Source of the DNA: Chitinophagales bacterium
GTDB lineage: Bacteria > Bacteroidota > Bacteroidia > Chitinophagales > Saprospiraceae
Reading direction: 5' to 3'
DNA: 64,000 nt
Assembly: GCA_013299105.1 (NCBI GenBank)
Contig: JAAFJY010000026.1
Location: 1-64,000, forward strand
A program made the translations under genes and the position numbers. Each line of letters begins with the position of its first letter. Position 1 is the stretch's first letter. Below, one piece after another: positions 34,808 through 42,611 of this stretch. Under the pieces are notes generated by a model. It did not search any database. It was not told the DNA's origin and saw nothing but the letters and a program-made list of their open reading frames with translations.

Positions 34808-34985
34808 AGTAATGGGTCAAAAATAAACCTTTCCAGTTTTTAAGACACACGCATGTCAACGTAACGGTCAACGTCGTACTGGAAATCCGCTTCATCTGCG
34901 TGCTAAAAACTGCCTCGCGCAGCGAGGGCATAATCTATAAAGTACGCAGTTGCGATTTGGTAAGGTTTATTCGTGGTTTGTCACT
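34808..34985. mobile_element. Family B inverted-repeat element, copy 3
   Basis: 178 bp. Ends are AGTAATGGGTCAAAAATAAA and TTTATTCGTGGTTTGTCACT. The central hairpin GCCTCGCGCAGCGAGG is followed by a 16-bp insertion absent from the other copies. CTGGAAATCCGC motifs are present. Confidence 0.65.
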
Positions 34986-35084
34986 AAATGCCCGCGAACG
35001 GGCTCATCCTGAAAATTCTTTTAAATTTTGCGGGGTCAACGTTACGCAAGTCATACTGAAAATTATGATTCAAGCAAACAAGAT

Positions 35085-35117
35085 CCTGCTGGAAATCTTG
35101 CTGGAAATCCTGCTAAA
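35085..35117 (+). repeat. 12-bp tandem repeat upstream of coaX
   Basis: CTGCTGGAAATC, TTGCTGGAAATC and a partial third unit CTGCTAAAAT, ending about 35 bp before the coaX start. The unit resembles the CTGGAAATCC core of repeat B, so it may be a degraded B end. Confidence 0.5.
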
Positions 35118-35151
35118 ATAAACGATCTTGCCTCTGAAAAAAACCAAGGAG

Positions 35152-35919
35152 ATGGTATTCGCGATTGATGTTGGCAATTCAAACGTGGTAGCGGCGGTCC
35201 ACGACGGCCAAGAATGGGCCCATACTTGGCGCCTACCTACCATTTTAGAAGCCGAAGGCCCCTATTTTTATGAAAAACGCGTCGCCGACCTGCTGCTCGA
35301 TGCGGGCATCATCCCCGGCAAGGCACCCAAGGTGGTGATCAGCAGCGTGGTGCCCGGCCTGACCCAGGTGTTTGTACAAATCGCTACCCACCTTTTTGGG
35401 GAGCCCCCCTTGCTGGTCGCACCGCCGATTTACCCAAAATTGAAAATCAAAATCAAGCGCCCCAACGAACTGGGCACCGACCTGCTGGCCAACGCCGTAG
35501 CCGCCCACGAGCGCTTGGGCCGCGATTGCATCGTGGTTGATTTTGGCACGGCTTTGACCTTTACCACGGTCAGCGCCAACGGAGAATTGTTGGGGGTGGC
35601 CATTGCGCCGGGGCTGAAAACGGCGATGGCGGCCCTGTTTCAAAAAACTGCCCAATTGCCCGAAGTACCGCTTGAATTTCCGGCTACGCCAGTAGGCAAA
35701 AACACCAACCATGCCATCCAAAGTGGGGTTTTGATCGGCTATGTGGGCTTGGTAAGGCACATGCTGGCAGAAATCCGAAAAGAGGTGGGCCAGCAGTATG
35801 TGGCCATTGCTACGGGTGGTTTGTCGGCGGCCTTGCCGCCCTTAGAAGAAGATTTTGAAGTGATTGACCCGATGTTGACCTTGAATGGGTTGAGGATCAT
35901 TGGAGAAAGGTGTGGGTGA
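35152..35919 (+). CDS. coaX: Type III pantothenate kinase
   Basis: 255 residues from the ATG at MVFAIDVGNSN; an earlier TTG start is less likely. AIDVGNSNVV is the ASKHA phosphate-1 loop of CoaX. ELGTDLLANAVAAH and VVDFGTALTFTTV are the second and third signatures, and GVAIAPGLKTAMAAL and TGGLSAALPP complete the family pattern. It phosphorylates pantothenate in the first step of CoA synthesis in the cytosol. Length is typical. It stands alone behind repeat DNA. Confidence 0.9.
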   Translation: MVFAIDVGNSNVVAAVHDGQEWAHTWRLPTILEAEGPYFYEKRVADLLLDAGIIPGKAPKVVISSVVPGLTQVFVQIATHLFGEPPLLVAPPIYPKLKIKIKRPNELGTDLLANAVAAHERLGRDCIVVDFGTALTFTTVSANGELLGVAIAPGLKTAMAALFQKTAQLPEVPLEFPATPVGKNTNHAIQSGVLIGYVGLVRHMLAEIRKEVGQQYVAIATGGLSAALPPLEEDFEVIDPMLTLNGLRIIGERCG

Positions 35920-36044
35920 TCGGCACAAACAAAAGCGGGAGCCTGCAAGAGCTCCCGATCACAAACAAAATTCAAGTTTCATACATTGGTTTGTTCGCCG
36001 CAAAATTTTCACAAATTGCGTAAACAAAAAAACATGTAGCATTC

Positions 36045-36180
36045 GAGCTAAAATAAGTTAAACCAACTTGCCGTGAGGTTTCGCAAAAAAAGAACACCAC
36101 TTCCTTTCAGTCCTTAACTTAGACAGGTAGTTATCCTTTTTCACTAAACCCAAATTCATTTACCTCATTTTTTTACGCTC
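36045..36180 (+). repeat. Family E palindromic element, copy 2
   Basis: 136 bp from GAGCTAAAATAAG to CCTCATTTTTTTACGCTC. The inner inverted pair is GAGGTTTCGCAAAAAAAG and CTTTTTCACTAAACCC. It is the longest copy. Confidence 0.68.
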
Positions 36181-36396
36181 ACTTATTCAAATACCAACAC
36201 TATCATCAATTCGGATTGCCCATTTTTATGCGGGGCGAAACAGCTTGTAAACAAAAAAGCCGAACATTTTGCTAAAACAGTTTCTTCAAAAGAGTCTTTA
36301 CTTTAAAACTGGGAGTTTATGACCAGAAGACTACCTGCAAAATAAAATTTCACTATATTGTCCTCTGGGTTCGGAGCTGTAAAGCTTCAAAAAAGC

Positions 36397-36421
36397 CCGG
36401 ATCGCTTTTGAATACGATCCG
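36397..36421 (-). terminator. Terminator-like hairpin facing the minus strand
   Basis: CCGGATCG pairs with CGATCCGG around a short loop. On the minus strand GGCTTTTTT follows. No minus-strand gene is visible to its right before the plus-strand LacI gene, so its purpose is unclear: an antisense or small RNA, or a relic. Confidence 0.45.
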
Positions 36422-36744
36422 GACTTTACCATATAGGGTTAATTTACGAAAAGAGCCACATTTGATGTTGAACCTGCACTGGGATTTCACTCCTTTTTAC
36501 GAGGTTCAGGCAACGCCATGTTTTAAAGCTTTTCAGCTCAAAAACAGGTCTAAGCCTTTGGTCAGTCCTGTTCGCACCACACTGCATAAATGCTTGCATT
36601 GGCGAATTCGTCATTCCAACACTGCCACACAATCGTTTACTATTCAAGACCTTGTTGCATCACTTTTGATTACGAGTACAAAGTTACTGGCTCTTAATTC
36701 TCATGCAATAGGTCCTAAAGAGGTCCTTTTTTGCAAACCTTTGT

Positions 36745-36756
36745 GCAAACGTTTGC
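36745..36756. promoter_or_regulatory. LacI-family operator
   Basis: GCAAACGTTTGC is a perfect 12-bp palindrome with the central CG typical of LacI/GalR operators. It lies 90 bp before the LacI-family gene, so autoregulation is likely. Confidence 0.7.
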
Positions 36757-36845
36757 TGTGGAAAAATAACCTTCAATTTTCGGAAAAAAATTTTGTAGAG
36801 CTTGTCTTTTACCACAGGCTCTTCGGAAAATAGCTACTTTTTCCA

Positions 36846-37841
36846 ATGAATAGACCGACCATCACCGATCTGGCCCGCATGTTGCAACTGAATGCTTCGA
36901 CCGTTTCAAGGGCCCTGAACGACCACCCCGATGTGAGCCCAGAAACTAAAAAACGGGTCAACGAACTGGCCCGTGAACTGGGATATACGCCCAATCAACT
37001 GGCGGTCAACCTGCGCAAACGGCACAGCGGCCTGATCGCCTTGTTGGTGTCGGAGATGAACATGTTTTTCAATCCTTCAGTTTTTAGGGCTATCGAAGAG
37101 GAAATACATGCCAACGGGTACAATTTGATCATTCTCCAGGCGAATAATACCCTCTCGCGTGAAACCCAAAATGTGCAAATTTGCCGACAACTTGCCGTAG
37201 AAGGGGTATTGGTTTCGCTATCTGCTGAAGCCCAAAACCTGGATCATTTCGCTACCCTACTTGATCAAAAAGTACCTGTGGTGTTTTTCGACCGCGTTTT
37301 GCCCCAGGATCACTCCTGCTCAGTCACCGTTGACGACCTGGAGATCACCCGGCAAGCCGTTGATCACCTGCTCAAAAAAGGCCATCGCCGCATTGGGGGC
37401 TTGTTTGGCGATCCTAAACTTTCAATCACCCGCGAACGCCTGATTGGTTTTCGAGAGACCTTGAGCAACGCAGGCATTCCATTCGATCCACAGTTGGCAA
37501 TGTACGCCCAAAATAGCGAAGAAGGCAGCCACTGCGCCCTTGAGCTGGTGGAAAAACACCAGGTCAGTGCCCTTTTTGCCATGTCGGACGAGCTAATGGT
37601 AGGCGCAGTGCAAGCCCTGGAGACGACCAAGAAAAAAATTCCCGAAGAATTGGCAATCATTGCGATCAGCGATGGCTTTGCGCCGGAATTTTACAACCCC
37701 AAAATTACTCATATTCGCCATTCGGGCTACCAGGTAGGTCAACATGCAGCACAACTCTTGCTAGATGTGATACGTGGTACCATCAAAAAACCTTTGCAAG
37801 AAAAATTGGCTTGCCAATTGGTGGAGTTGGGTTCAGTGTGA
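36846..37841 (+). CDS. LacI-family transcriptional regulator
   Basis: 331 residues. The HTH is TITDLARMLQLNASTVSRAL with hinge helix NQLAVNLRKRHSGLIALLV. The periplasmic-binding-like core follows (FDRVLPQDHSCSVTVDD, GHRRIGGLFGDPKLSITRER, ALFAMSDELMVGAVQAL). Members sense sugars. No transport or catabolic gene lies beside it, so its targets are elsewhere, to be sought with the GCAAACGTTTGC operator. The stop codon coincides with the first bases of an E element. Confidence 0.88.
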   Translation: MNRPTITDLARMLQLNASTVSRALNDHPDVSPETKKRVNELARELGYTPNQLAVNLRKRHSGLIALLVSEMNMFFNPSVFRAIEEEIHANGYNLIILQANNTLSRETQNVQICRQLAVEGVLVSLSAEAQNLDHFATLLDQKVPVVFFDRVLPQDHSCSVTVDDLEITRQAVDHLLKKGHRRIGGLFGDPKLSITRERLIGFRETLSNAGIPFDPQLAMYAQNSEEGSHCALELVEKHQVSALFAMSDELMVGAVQALETTKKKIPEELAIIAISDGFAPEFYNPKITHIRHSGYQVGQHAAQLLLDVIRGTIKKPLQEKLACQLVELGSV

Positions 37842-37916
37842 GCTAAAATAAAATAGCCGTGTTGAGAACTTACTTTTCACTAATCCCCAATCCGTCCAAC
37901 TTATTTTTTTACGCTC
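37840..37916 (+). repeat. Family E element, copy 3 (internally deleted)
   Basis: 77 bp: GAGCTAAAATAAAATAG at the left and CCAACTTATTTTTTTACGCTC at the right, with most of the inner inverted pair missing. Its first two bases form part of the LacI stop codon (TGA at 37839-37841). Confidence 0.62.
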
Positions 37917-37939
37917 TCTTGGGCCTTGACCCTGAAAAA

Positions 37940-38245
37940 TCACTGTTGCTCTTCTCGCAGGTATTTTTTATCAGCGTAAAAGTTTCCAAAAGGGATAATT
38001 GAAATCAGACCCAGGATCAGGGCTTTTTTGAAAGACCAACGGTATTCAATGGTGCACAAAGCCAGTAAAAGGATGTACAGCACGAACAAAAGCCCATGCA
38101 CCGAACCAAAGTAGCGCACAAAAAGTGGTTGGTCCCAAATGTATTTCAGCGGCATGGCAATGAACAAAAGGATGAGGAAGGAGATCCCTTCGGCCAATGC
38201 AATCAAGCGAAAACGACCGATTGTGGAACGGAGTAGTGATAACAT
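37940..38245 (-). CDS. DUF3817 membrane protein
   Basis: 101 residues with three hydrophobic helices. Family pattern: FRLIALAEGISFLILLFIAM, VHGLLFVLYILLL, ALILGLISIIPFGNFYADKK. DUF3817 proteins are small inner-membrane proteins of unknown function. It follows another small membrane gene by 60 bp on the same strand. Confidence 0.82.
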   Translation of the reverse strand: MLSLLRSTIGRFRLIALAEGISFLILLFIAMPLKYIWDQPLFVRYFGSVHGLLFVLYILLLALCTIEYRWSFKKALILGLISIIPFGNFYADKKYLREEQQ

Positions 38246-38305
38246 GTTTGGGTGGGATTGTTGTACACTGGAAATGCACAGTTGTTGGAATAACTTAAAG
38301 CATGT

Positions 38306-38761
38306 TTAAATTGGCCTGAAAACAGGTCTTTGAGCCAAAGGTGAAAAGGGCCAAGGAATCGCCACAAAAATAATCACCAAAGCCAATACAAAGGAATTGA
38401 AAAGGATGCGGAAGCGTTTTTGTTCATCTGTTTCCCTTTTTGACAAAGCAGCGCCGATCGTGATGATGATGATTGCCAAAGTCATCAGGCCGAAATGCAC
38501 CAAAGCAAAGAAAGTTTGCTCGGACCATTGGCTGGGCTTGAAATTCCAATAAGCCTTGACATTGGGGCTGATCATGTACAAACCAAAGCCCAGCAACAAT
38601 TGTACATGGCTCAGTCCCGAAGCTACTGCGGCGCTGATGCGATGGGTGCGGGTGTATGGTTTTTTGAAAACTTTGCCTTCCCAAGCCAGAAAAACTACCA
38701 GCAAGATGGAGCCTAAAACCAGCCAGCGCAAAATAGAATGAACAAATAGTAGATGGTACAT
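38306..38761 (-). CDS. Four-helix membrane protein (cytochrome-b-like layout)
   Basis: 151 residues with four hydrophobic segments and His residues near helices one to three (LLFVHSILRWLVLGS, RTHRISAAVASGLSHVQLLLG, FFALVHFGLMTLAIII). The arrangement resembles small membrane proteins annotated as cytochrome b-like in Bacteroidota. Haem binding is not shown. It is likely co-transcribed with the DUF3817 gene. Confidence 0.65.
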   Translation of the reverse strand: MYHLLFVHSILRWLVLGSILLVVFLAWEGKVFKKPYTRTHRISAAVASGLSHVQLLLGFGLYMISPNVKAYWNFKPSQWSEQTFFALVHFGLMTLAIIIITIGAALSKRETDEQKRFRILFNSFVLALVIIFVAIPWPFSPLAQRPVFRPI

Positions 38762-38821
38762 GCTTTTTTTTTTGCAAAATTACTAGTACGAGTACCATTT
38801 GAATTCGGCTCAAAACGGCGA

Positions 38822-39772
38822 TTATTCGGCTTTTTCAATCATTTTTCGGTAGTTGGAGGGCAGAAAACCTGTCTTTTGCTTGAAAAAACGACCAAAACTT
38901 GTCAGGTCATTGAAGCCGAGTTGCTGTGCGATGAGGCCAATGGGGGCCGAGCTGTGCTTCAACAAAACTTTGGCCTCCAGTAATTTGTGTTCTTGTAACA
39001 AATCCAGTGCGGTTTTACTAAAACTCTTTTTCACACACTTGTTGAGGTGATTCGGGCTTACATTCAAGTGTTTGGCATACGTACTGAGTGAATTTTCGAA
39101 CCCCACTTCACTGTTCAAGAGCTCAACAAAGCGTTCGGCCAGAAACGAAGCTGCATTTCGGTTTTGAGGAGCTGTCTTTTGTGTAGTAGCTTTTTGAGGT
39201 AGCTCCAAGTGTGGTTTGAGCTCATAAAACAAGGCCAACAAGTGGTGCGCGGCTACGTTTTCGCGGTCAGGGTGGCTACTTTTGGAGAATTGCTCCAGTT
39301 TTTCCAGAATTCTAAGGATGGAATCGAATACCTTTCCTTCCAGATTCCAAAGCGCAGGGCTGTCTTTGGACCAAAAAGGAAATGCTTGCAAGGGGTCTTG
39401 CCGACCGCTGACTTCGCGCAAAAGCGCATCACAAAAGTTGACATAAAACCCACTGACATCGTCGCTCAAGCTGATGGCACTGGATATTTGATAGGCGGGT
39501 AAAAAGAAAATTTGACCAACAATGATGTCACAAGGCTTTAAATGGCGGCTTCGTTGCATCACGCCCCCAGTGACCACAACAAAATCATGGTTGCAAGACC
39601 TGACGTTTGGCAAAGGCAAGGCTACTTTGAGCCTTGTCTTGGACTCTTCCAAGCGGGCGATAGCAAAGCGGTTGGGATTGAAACTGCTGACAAACGATTC
39701 GGTATGTGCGAATTTGTCCATAAACGCTTGGTTATTCAGCAGGGGAATATCCTTTATTTCGGGTGCAATCAT
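38822..39772 (-). CDS. AraC-family transcriptional regulator
   Basis: 316 residues. The C-terminal 100 residues have the double HTH (LSTYAKHLNVSPNHLNKCVK, IGLIAQQLGFNDLTSFGRFF). The N-terminal half is a cupin-like sensory region (CDIIVGQIFFLPAYQISS) typical of AraC proteins responding to small molecules. An inverted repeat (CTCGAA/TTCGAG, 39783-39809) lies just upstream of its start. Confidence 0.85.
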   Translation of the reverse strand: MIAPEIKDIPLLNNQAFMDKFAHTESFVSSFNPNRFAIARLEESKTRLKVALPLPNVRSCNHDFVVVTGGVMQRSRHLKPCDIIVGQIFFLPAYQISSAISLSDDVSGFYVNFCDALLREVSGRQDPLQAFPFWSKDSPALWNLEGKVFDSILRILEKLEQFSKSSHPDRENVAAHHLLALFYELKPHLELPQKATTQKTAPQNRNAASFLAERFVELLNSEVGFENSLSTYAKHLNVSPNHLNKCVKKSFSKTALDLLQEHKLLEAKVLLKHSSAPIGLIAQQLGFNDLTSFGRFFKQKTGFLPSNYRKMIEKAE

Positions 39773-40126
39773 GGCTGTAGTGCTCGAATTTGGTTTGACA
39801 AAGTTCGAGAAAATCCAACTGTACTGCTAATTTTCAAAGGATTGTATAGTCGATTTGATTTTTTCATGACGATGTTAACAACAGTGACTTGCCAAAAAAT
39901 TACGCAGCGCGGTAGTATTAATTCATAAAAAACAAAAGCTGCTTGATCTTCGGGTTGTTTTTAGTTTCGATTGGGTCGATACCCAAAGCCTCCGAGATTC
40001 ATTCAATCATGCTTGGGGAGCGTAAAACAGTTTGCTAAGGCCTTTGGCACCATCAAATGCTTTCAGAAAGAAAAAAGGGGGGTTGGGAAATTTTTTTTGG
40101 CTACTCGAAAAAAGTGCGTGTAAAAA

Positions 40127-40162
40127 ATACACAATGAGGGAAAAAACCGTATCATTGTGTAT
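40127..40162. repeat. Perfect 11-bp inverted repeat
   Basis: ATACACAATGA (40127-40137) and TCATTGTGTAT (40152-40162) are separated by 14 nt; GCGT and ACGC extend the pairing outward with mismatches. It lies 100 bp before a plus-directed terminator hairpin and outside any gene. Confidence 0.5.
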
Positions 40163-40267
40163 AAAATACGCAAAGCTTTACTTGAGAAGCTTTTCCAGAC
40201 TTCCTCTTCCAAAACCGTAAGAAGCATTATTGTTCTATTAGCGTTTCTAGTCAAAAAGTTGTAAAGT

Positions 40268-40320
40268 GCCGACACAGGCTTTCGTGGGGACGAAAATTTG
40301 TGTCGGCCTTTGTTTTTTTG
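40268..40320 (+). terminator. Terminator-like hairpin, plus strand
   Basis: GCCGACACA pairs with TGTGTCGGC, with an inner TTTCGT/ACGAAA pair, followed by CTTTGTTTTTTTG. No plus-strand gene precedes it. It may end a small RNA, or serve the convergent TPR gene in the other direction, where the T-tract is weak. Confidence 0.5.
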
Positions 40321-40340
40321 TCCTAACTCATAGGAATAGC

Positions 40341-41105
40341 TCACCTCAGATAAGCTTTTTTCAAAGCTTCTGCCTTTTCCCTCCCCGCCTTGTATTGAGG
40401 GTCTAACGCAATAGCTTTCTCCAGGTATTTCAAGGCTTGGCTTCGATCACGTTTGCTGGGGTGTTGTTTAGCCCATGCCCAAAACGTGAAGCTCATAATT
40501 TTCCAATTGGCAAAATCAGGCTGTTTTGCCTGCTTGCTGATGATGGATTGGAAATCTTGTTTGGCAAACTTTCTCTTTGAAAAGAAAAACCAAGGTAAGT
40601 TCTCAGCCACACTTCCCCGTAAAAACTCTGGCAAATAACTTAAGTGGGAATATTTGTCAGTCGCTTCTTGAAACAAGACGAAAGCCTCTCCCAGCAGTTT
40701 CAGTTTTCTCGTTTCACCTGCCATCAAGGCCAAGGCAGAAGCCCGGTAAGCAGCAATATAAGGCAGCAAAGCGTGATTCGTTGAACTGGAATTGTAAAGC
40801 TTGGACAATTGTTCGTAGCTCTTTTGGGCATATCCTTTGTGACTTGTTTTGCTCAAAAAAGACAGGTTCAAAGCTGTTTCATGGTGGATAAGGCCCAGCC
40901 GCACGCTGCTTAGCTCACTGGGATTTTCGCGGTGTTGGGTTTCTGCCTCCGCCAATTTGGCTTTTAATTCGGTCGTGTCAATGATTTCCATGACATCTTC
41001 TAGTTGGTGGTGCCATTGCTGAACCTTAGAAAAATCCAATTCCTGGGCAATACCGAATTGCGTAATGGCACTTGTGATCAGCATGGTGATGAGTTTGCAC
41101 TTCAT
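40341..41105 (-). CDS. Exported TPR-like protein
   Basis: 254 residues with a signal peptide ending in FGIAQ. Helical repeats, the last clearly TPR (RSQALKYLEKAIALDPQYKA). No catalytic motif. Probably a periplasmic scaffold; function unknown. A Crp/Fnr gene precedes it by 63 bp in the same direction. Confidence 0.65.
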   Translation of the reverse strand: MKCKLITMLITSAITQFGIAQELDFSKVQQWHHQLEDVMEIIDTTELKAKLAEAETQHRENPSELSSVRLGLIHHETALNLSFLSKTSHKGYAQKSYEQLSKLYNSSSTNHALLPYIAAYRASALALMAGETRKLKLLGEAFVLFQEATDKYSHLSYLPEFLRGSVAENLPWFFFSKRKFAKQDFQSIISKQAKQPDFANWKIMSFTFWAWAKQHPSKRDRSQALKYLEKAIALDPQYKAGREKAEALKKAYLR

Positions 41106-41168
41106 GTTTGGGTAATTTGATTCCCCACAAAATTGCGTTGATCACCTGTTGAAAAACGATGACGATTG

Positions 41169-41756
41169 TTAAGACTTTATCTTGTTATAAATTCTACTCC
41201 TGATTCGGCTCAGACTTTCTGGGCTGATTCCGAGAAAATTGGCTACGTATTTTTGCGGCACCCGTTGTAAAAGCAAAGGTTGATTTTTGATCAATTCCTG
41301 GAATCGTTCCTCTGGTCGGTCGGCAGAAAGAGACATGGCAATGTCGCTGGCCCGTTGTGCAACTTGCTCGGCCATGAGTCGTCCAAATGTTTCATACTTG
41401 GCACAGCTTTGATAGAGTTTTTGTAAATTTTCCCGACGAATCAGGTAAACCTGGCAGAATTCCATTGCTTGTAAGTTCATTTTGCCCGGAACTCCCTGGG
41501 TAAAACTTGAAAAATCCGTGACCCAGGCATTTTCAAAAGACAAGTCACAGGTTTTTTCCAGGCCATTTTTGAGGTGAAAATGCCGGATGGAACCCCTGTC
41601 AATGAACGCAATGAAAGGGCAGGTCTTGCCTTCCTGCCACAAGTACTCTTTTTTCTTTAAAGTTTTGGCTTCAAAAAATGAATCGATCAGTTCCAATTCC
41701 ATACCTGAAAATGGAAGGGTTTGCTGGCAGTATTGTTTTAAACTTGAAAACAGCAT
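41169..41756 (-). CDS. Crp/Fnr-family transcriptional regulator
   Basis: 195 residues. An N-terminal cyclic-nucleotide-binding-like beta-roll (CPFIAFIDRGSIRHFHLKNG) is followed by a C-terminal HTH (YVANFLGISPESLSRIRSRI). The phosphate-binding cassette residues of true cAMP binders are not evident, as is usual in Bacteroidota members. It lies 4 bp after the PP2C-like gene, so the two form an operon. Confidence 0.83.
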   Translation of the reverse strand: MLFSSLKQYCQQTLPFSGMELELIDSFFEAKTLKKKEYLWQEGKTCPFIAFIDRGSIRHFHLKNGLEKTCDLSFENAWVTDFSSFTQGVPGKMNLQAMEFCQVYLIRRENLQKLYQSCAKYETFGRLMAEQVAQRASDIAMSLSADRPEERFQELIKNQPLLLQRVPQKYVANFLGISPESLSRIRSRIYNKIKS

Positions 41757-41760
41757 TTCC

Positions 41761-42492
41761 TTAGAGTATCACCCTTATAACAGCTAGGTCGTCCAAGGGT
41801 TTCAAGCCATGCTCTTTTTCCAGCAGCAACATTTTCTGAAACAACATTTGCTCGCTTTTTATAAAATAGGGATCAAGTAACAAAAAATGTGCTGCGTCAA
41901 AATCTTGCGACTCATCGCGAAGATCAAACTGCTCAAAACTCATGATGCCATCGGTAGCCAAACTTACATCTTTTGCATGCTTGATGGACATGCGCTGGCC
42001 TTGAGATTCAAACCAAGGCTCAAAATCTTCATCAAGGTGATAGCCGAAATAATCGGGCTTGTTGTCCTGTTCAAATTCAGTGATTACCCCATCAACACAA
42101 ACCACTCCATCGCCCAAGACGATGATTTTACCCCTCTGATTTTGGGTATCATATAGGAAAAGTTGCACGGTGCTAAGGATTTCATGTTGCTCCAGCAACA
42201 TTTGGTTTTTGATTGATTTGAAATTGCCAAAAAATCGCTCCAATAATTGTTTGAGCACCGTATTCAAGTCAGTGGTATACTCATTTTTCCACCAAAGAAA
42301 AGCCAATTCGCGTGCTGATTTTTTCAACACTTTTCCCGCCAAAGCCGAAGCAAAGTAGCTTTCATGCCCCATCGTGCAGCCATCCAAAACGGCGAAGAGC
42401 CAGGTATTTGCTCCGATTTCGCAATACATCAAGTAGTCTTCACAATGATTGGTATGGGCAGTTCCAATGTGTAAAGTATGGTATATTTTCAT
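41761..42492 (-). CDS. PP2C-like serine/threonine phosphatase
   Basis: 243 residues from the ATG at MKIYHTLHIG. WLFAVLDGCTMGHESYFASA corresponds to the metal-binding DG motif. KIIVLGDGVVCVDG, SLATDGIMSFEQF (the TDG motif) and a final PLDDLAVIRVIL (DD motif) complete the PP2C pattern. It is short for the family but keeps these acidic metal ligands. Directly coupled to the Crp/Fnr gene. Confidence 0.7.
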   Translation of the reverse strand: MKIYHTLHIGTAHTNHCEDYLMYCEIGANTWLFAVLDGCTMGHESYFASALAGKVLKKSARELAFLWWKNEYTTDLNTVLKQLLERFFGNFKSIKNQMLLEQHEILSTVQLFLYDTQNQRGKIIVLGDGVVCVDGVITEFEQDNKPDYFGYHLDEDFEPWFESQGQRMSIKHAKDVSLATDGIMSFEQFDLRDESQDFDAAHFLLLDPYFIKSEQMLFQKMLLLEKEHGLKPLDDLAVIRVIL

Positions 42493-42611
42493 GTACTTCA
42501 AAAAGCAAAAAATGCTTGAAGAAGTTCCTGCTGGTAGCCTAAAAACATCTCTGTTCTGACTCAAAAACCGAATGTACATAAAAGTCTAAAGACCGATCCT
42601 GGCGCAAGGCC

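Larger units (their letters stand above)
35920..36845 (+). other. 925-bp non-coding region before the LacI gene
   Basis: Contains a hairpin after coaX (CGGGAGC/GCTCCCG, 35936-35957), an E element (36045-36180), a minus-directed terminator-like hairpin (36397-36421) and the LacI operator (36745-36756). An open frame across 36408-36833 starts with TTG, has no family features and is not called. Confidence 0.55.
39773..40340 (+). other. Non-coding gap with two strong hairpins
   Basis: About 570 bp with no supported gene. Besides the AraC upstream inverted repeat it contains an 11-bp perfect inverted repeat (40127-40162) and a terminator-like hairpin (40268-40320). Confidence 0.5.

Noticed and set aside
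36408-36833. 141-codon plus-strand frame before the LacI gene
   Set aside because: It starts at a TTG inside a terminator-like hairpin, has no family resemblance, runs into the LacI operator region, and its composition is not protein-like.
38296-38312. AAGCATGTTTAAATTGG resembling a family A left end
   Set aside because: Only the first dozen bases match; the following sequence is the end of the four-helix membrane protein gene and no second end is present.
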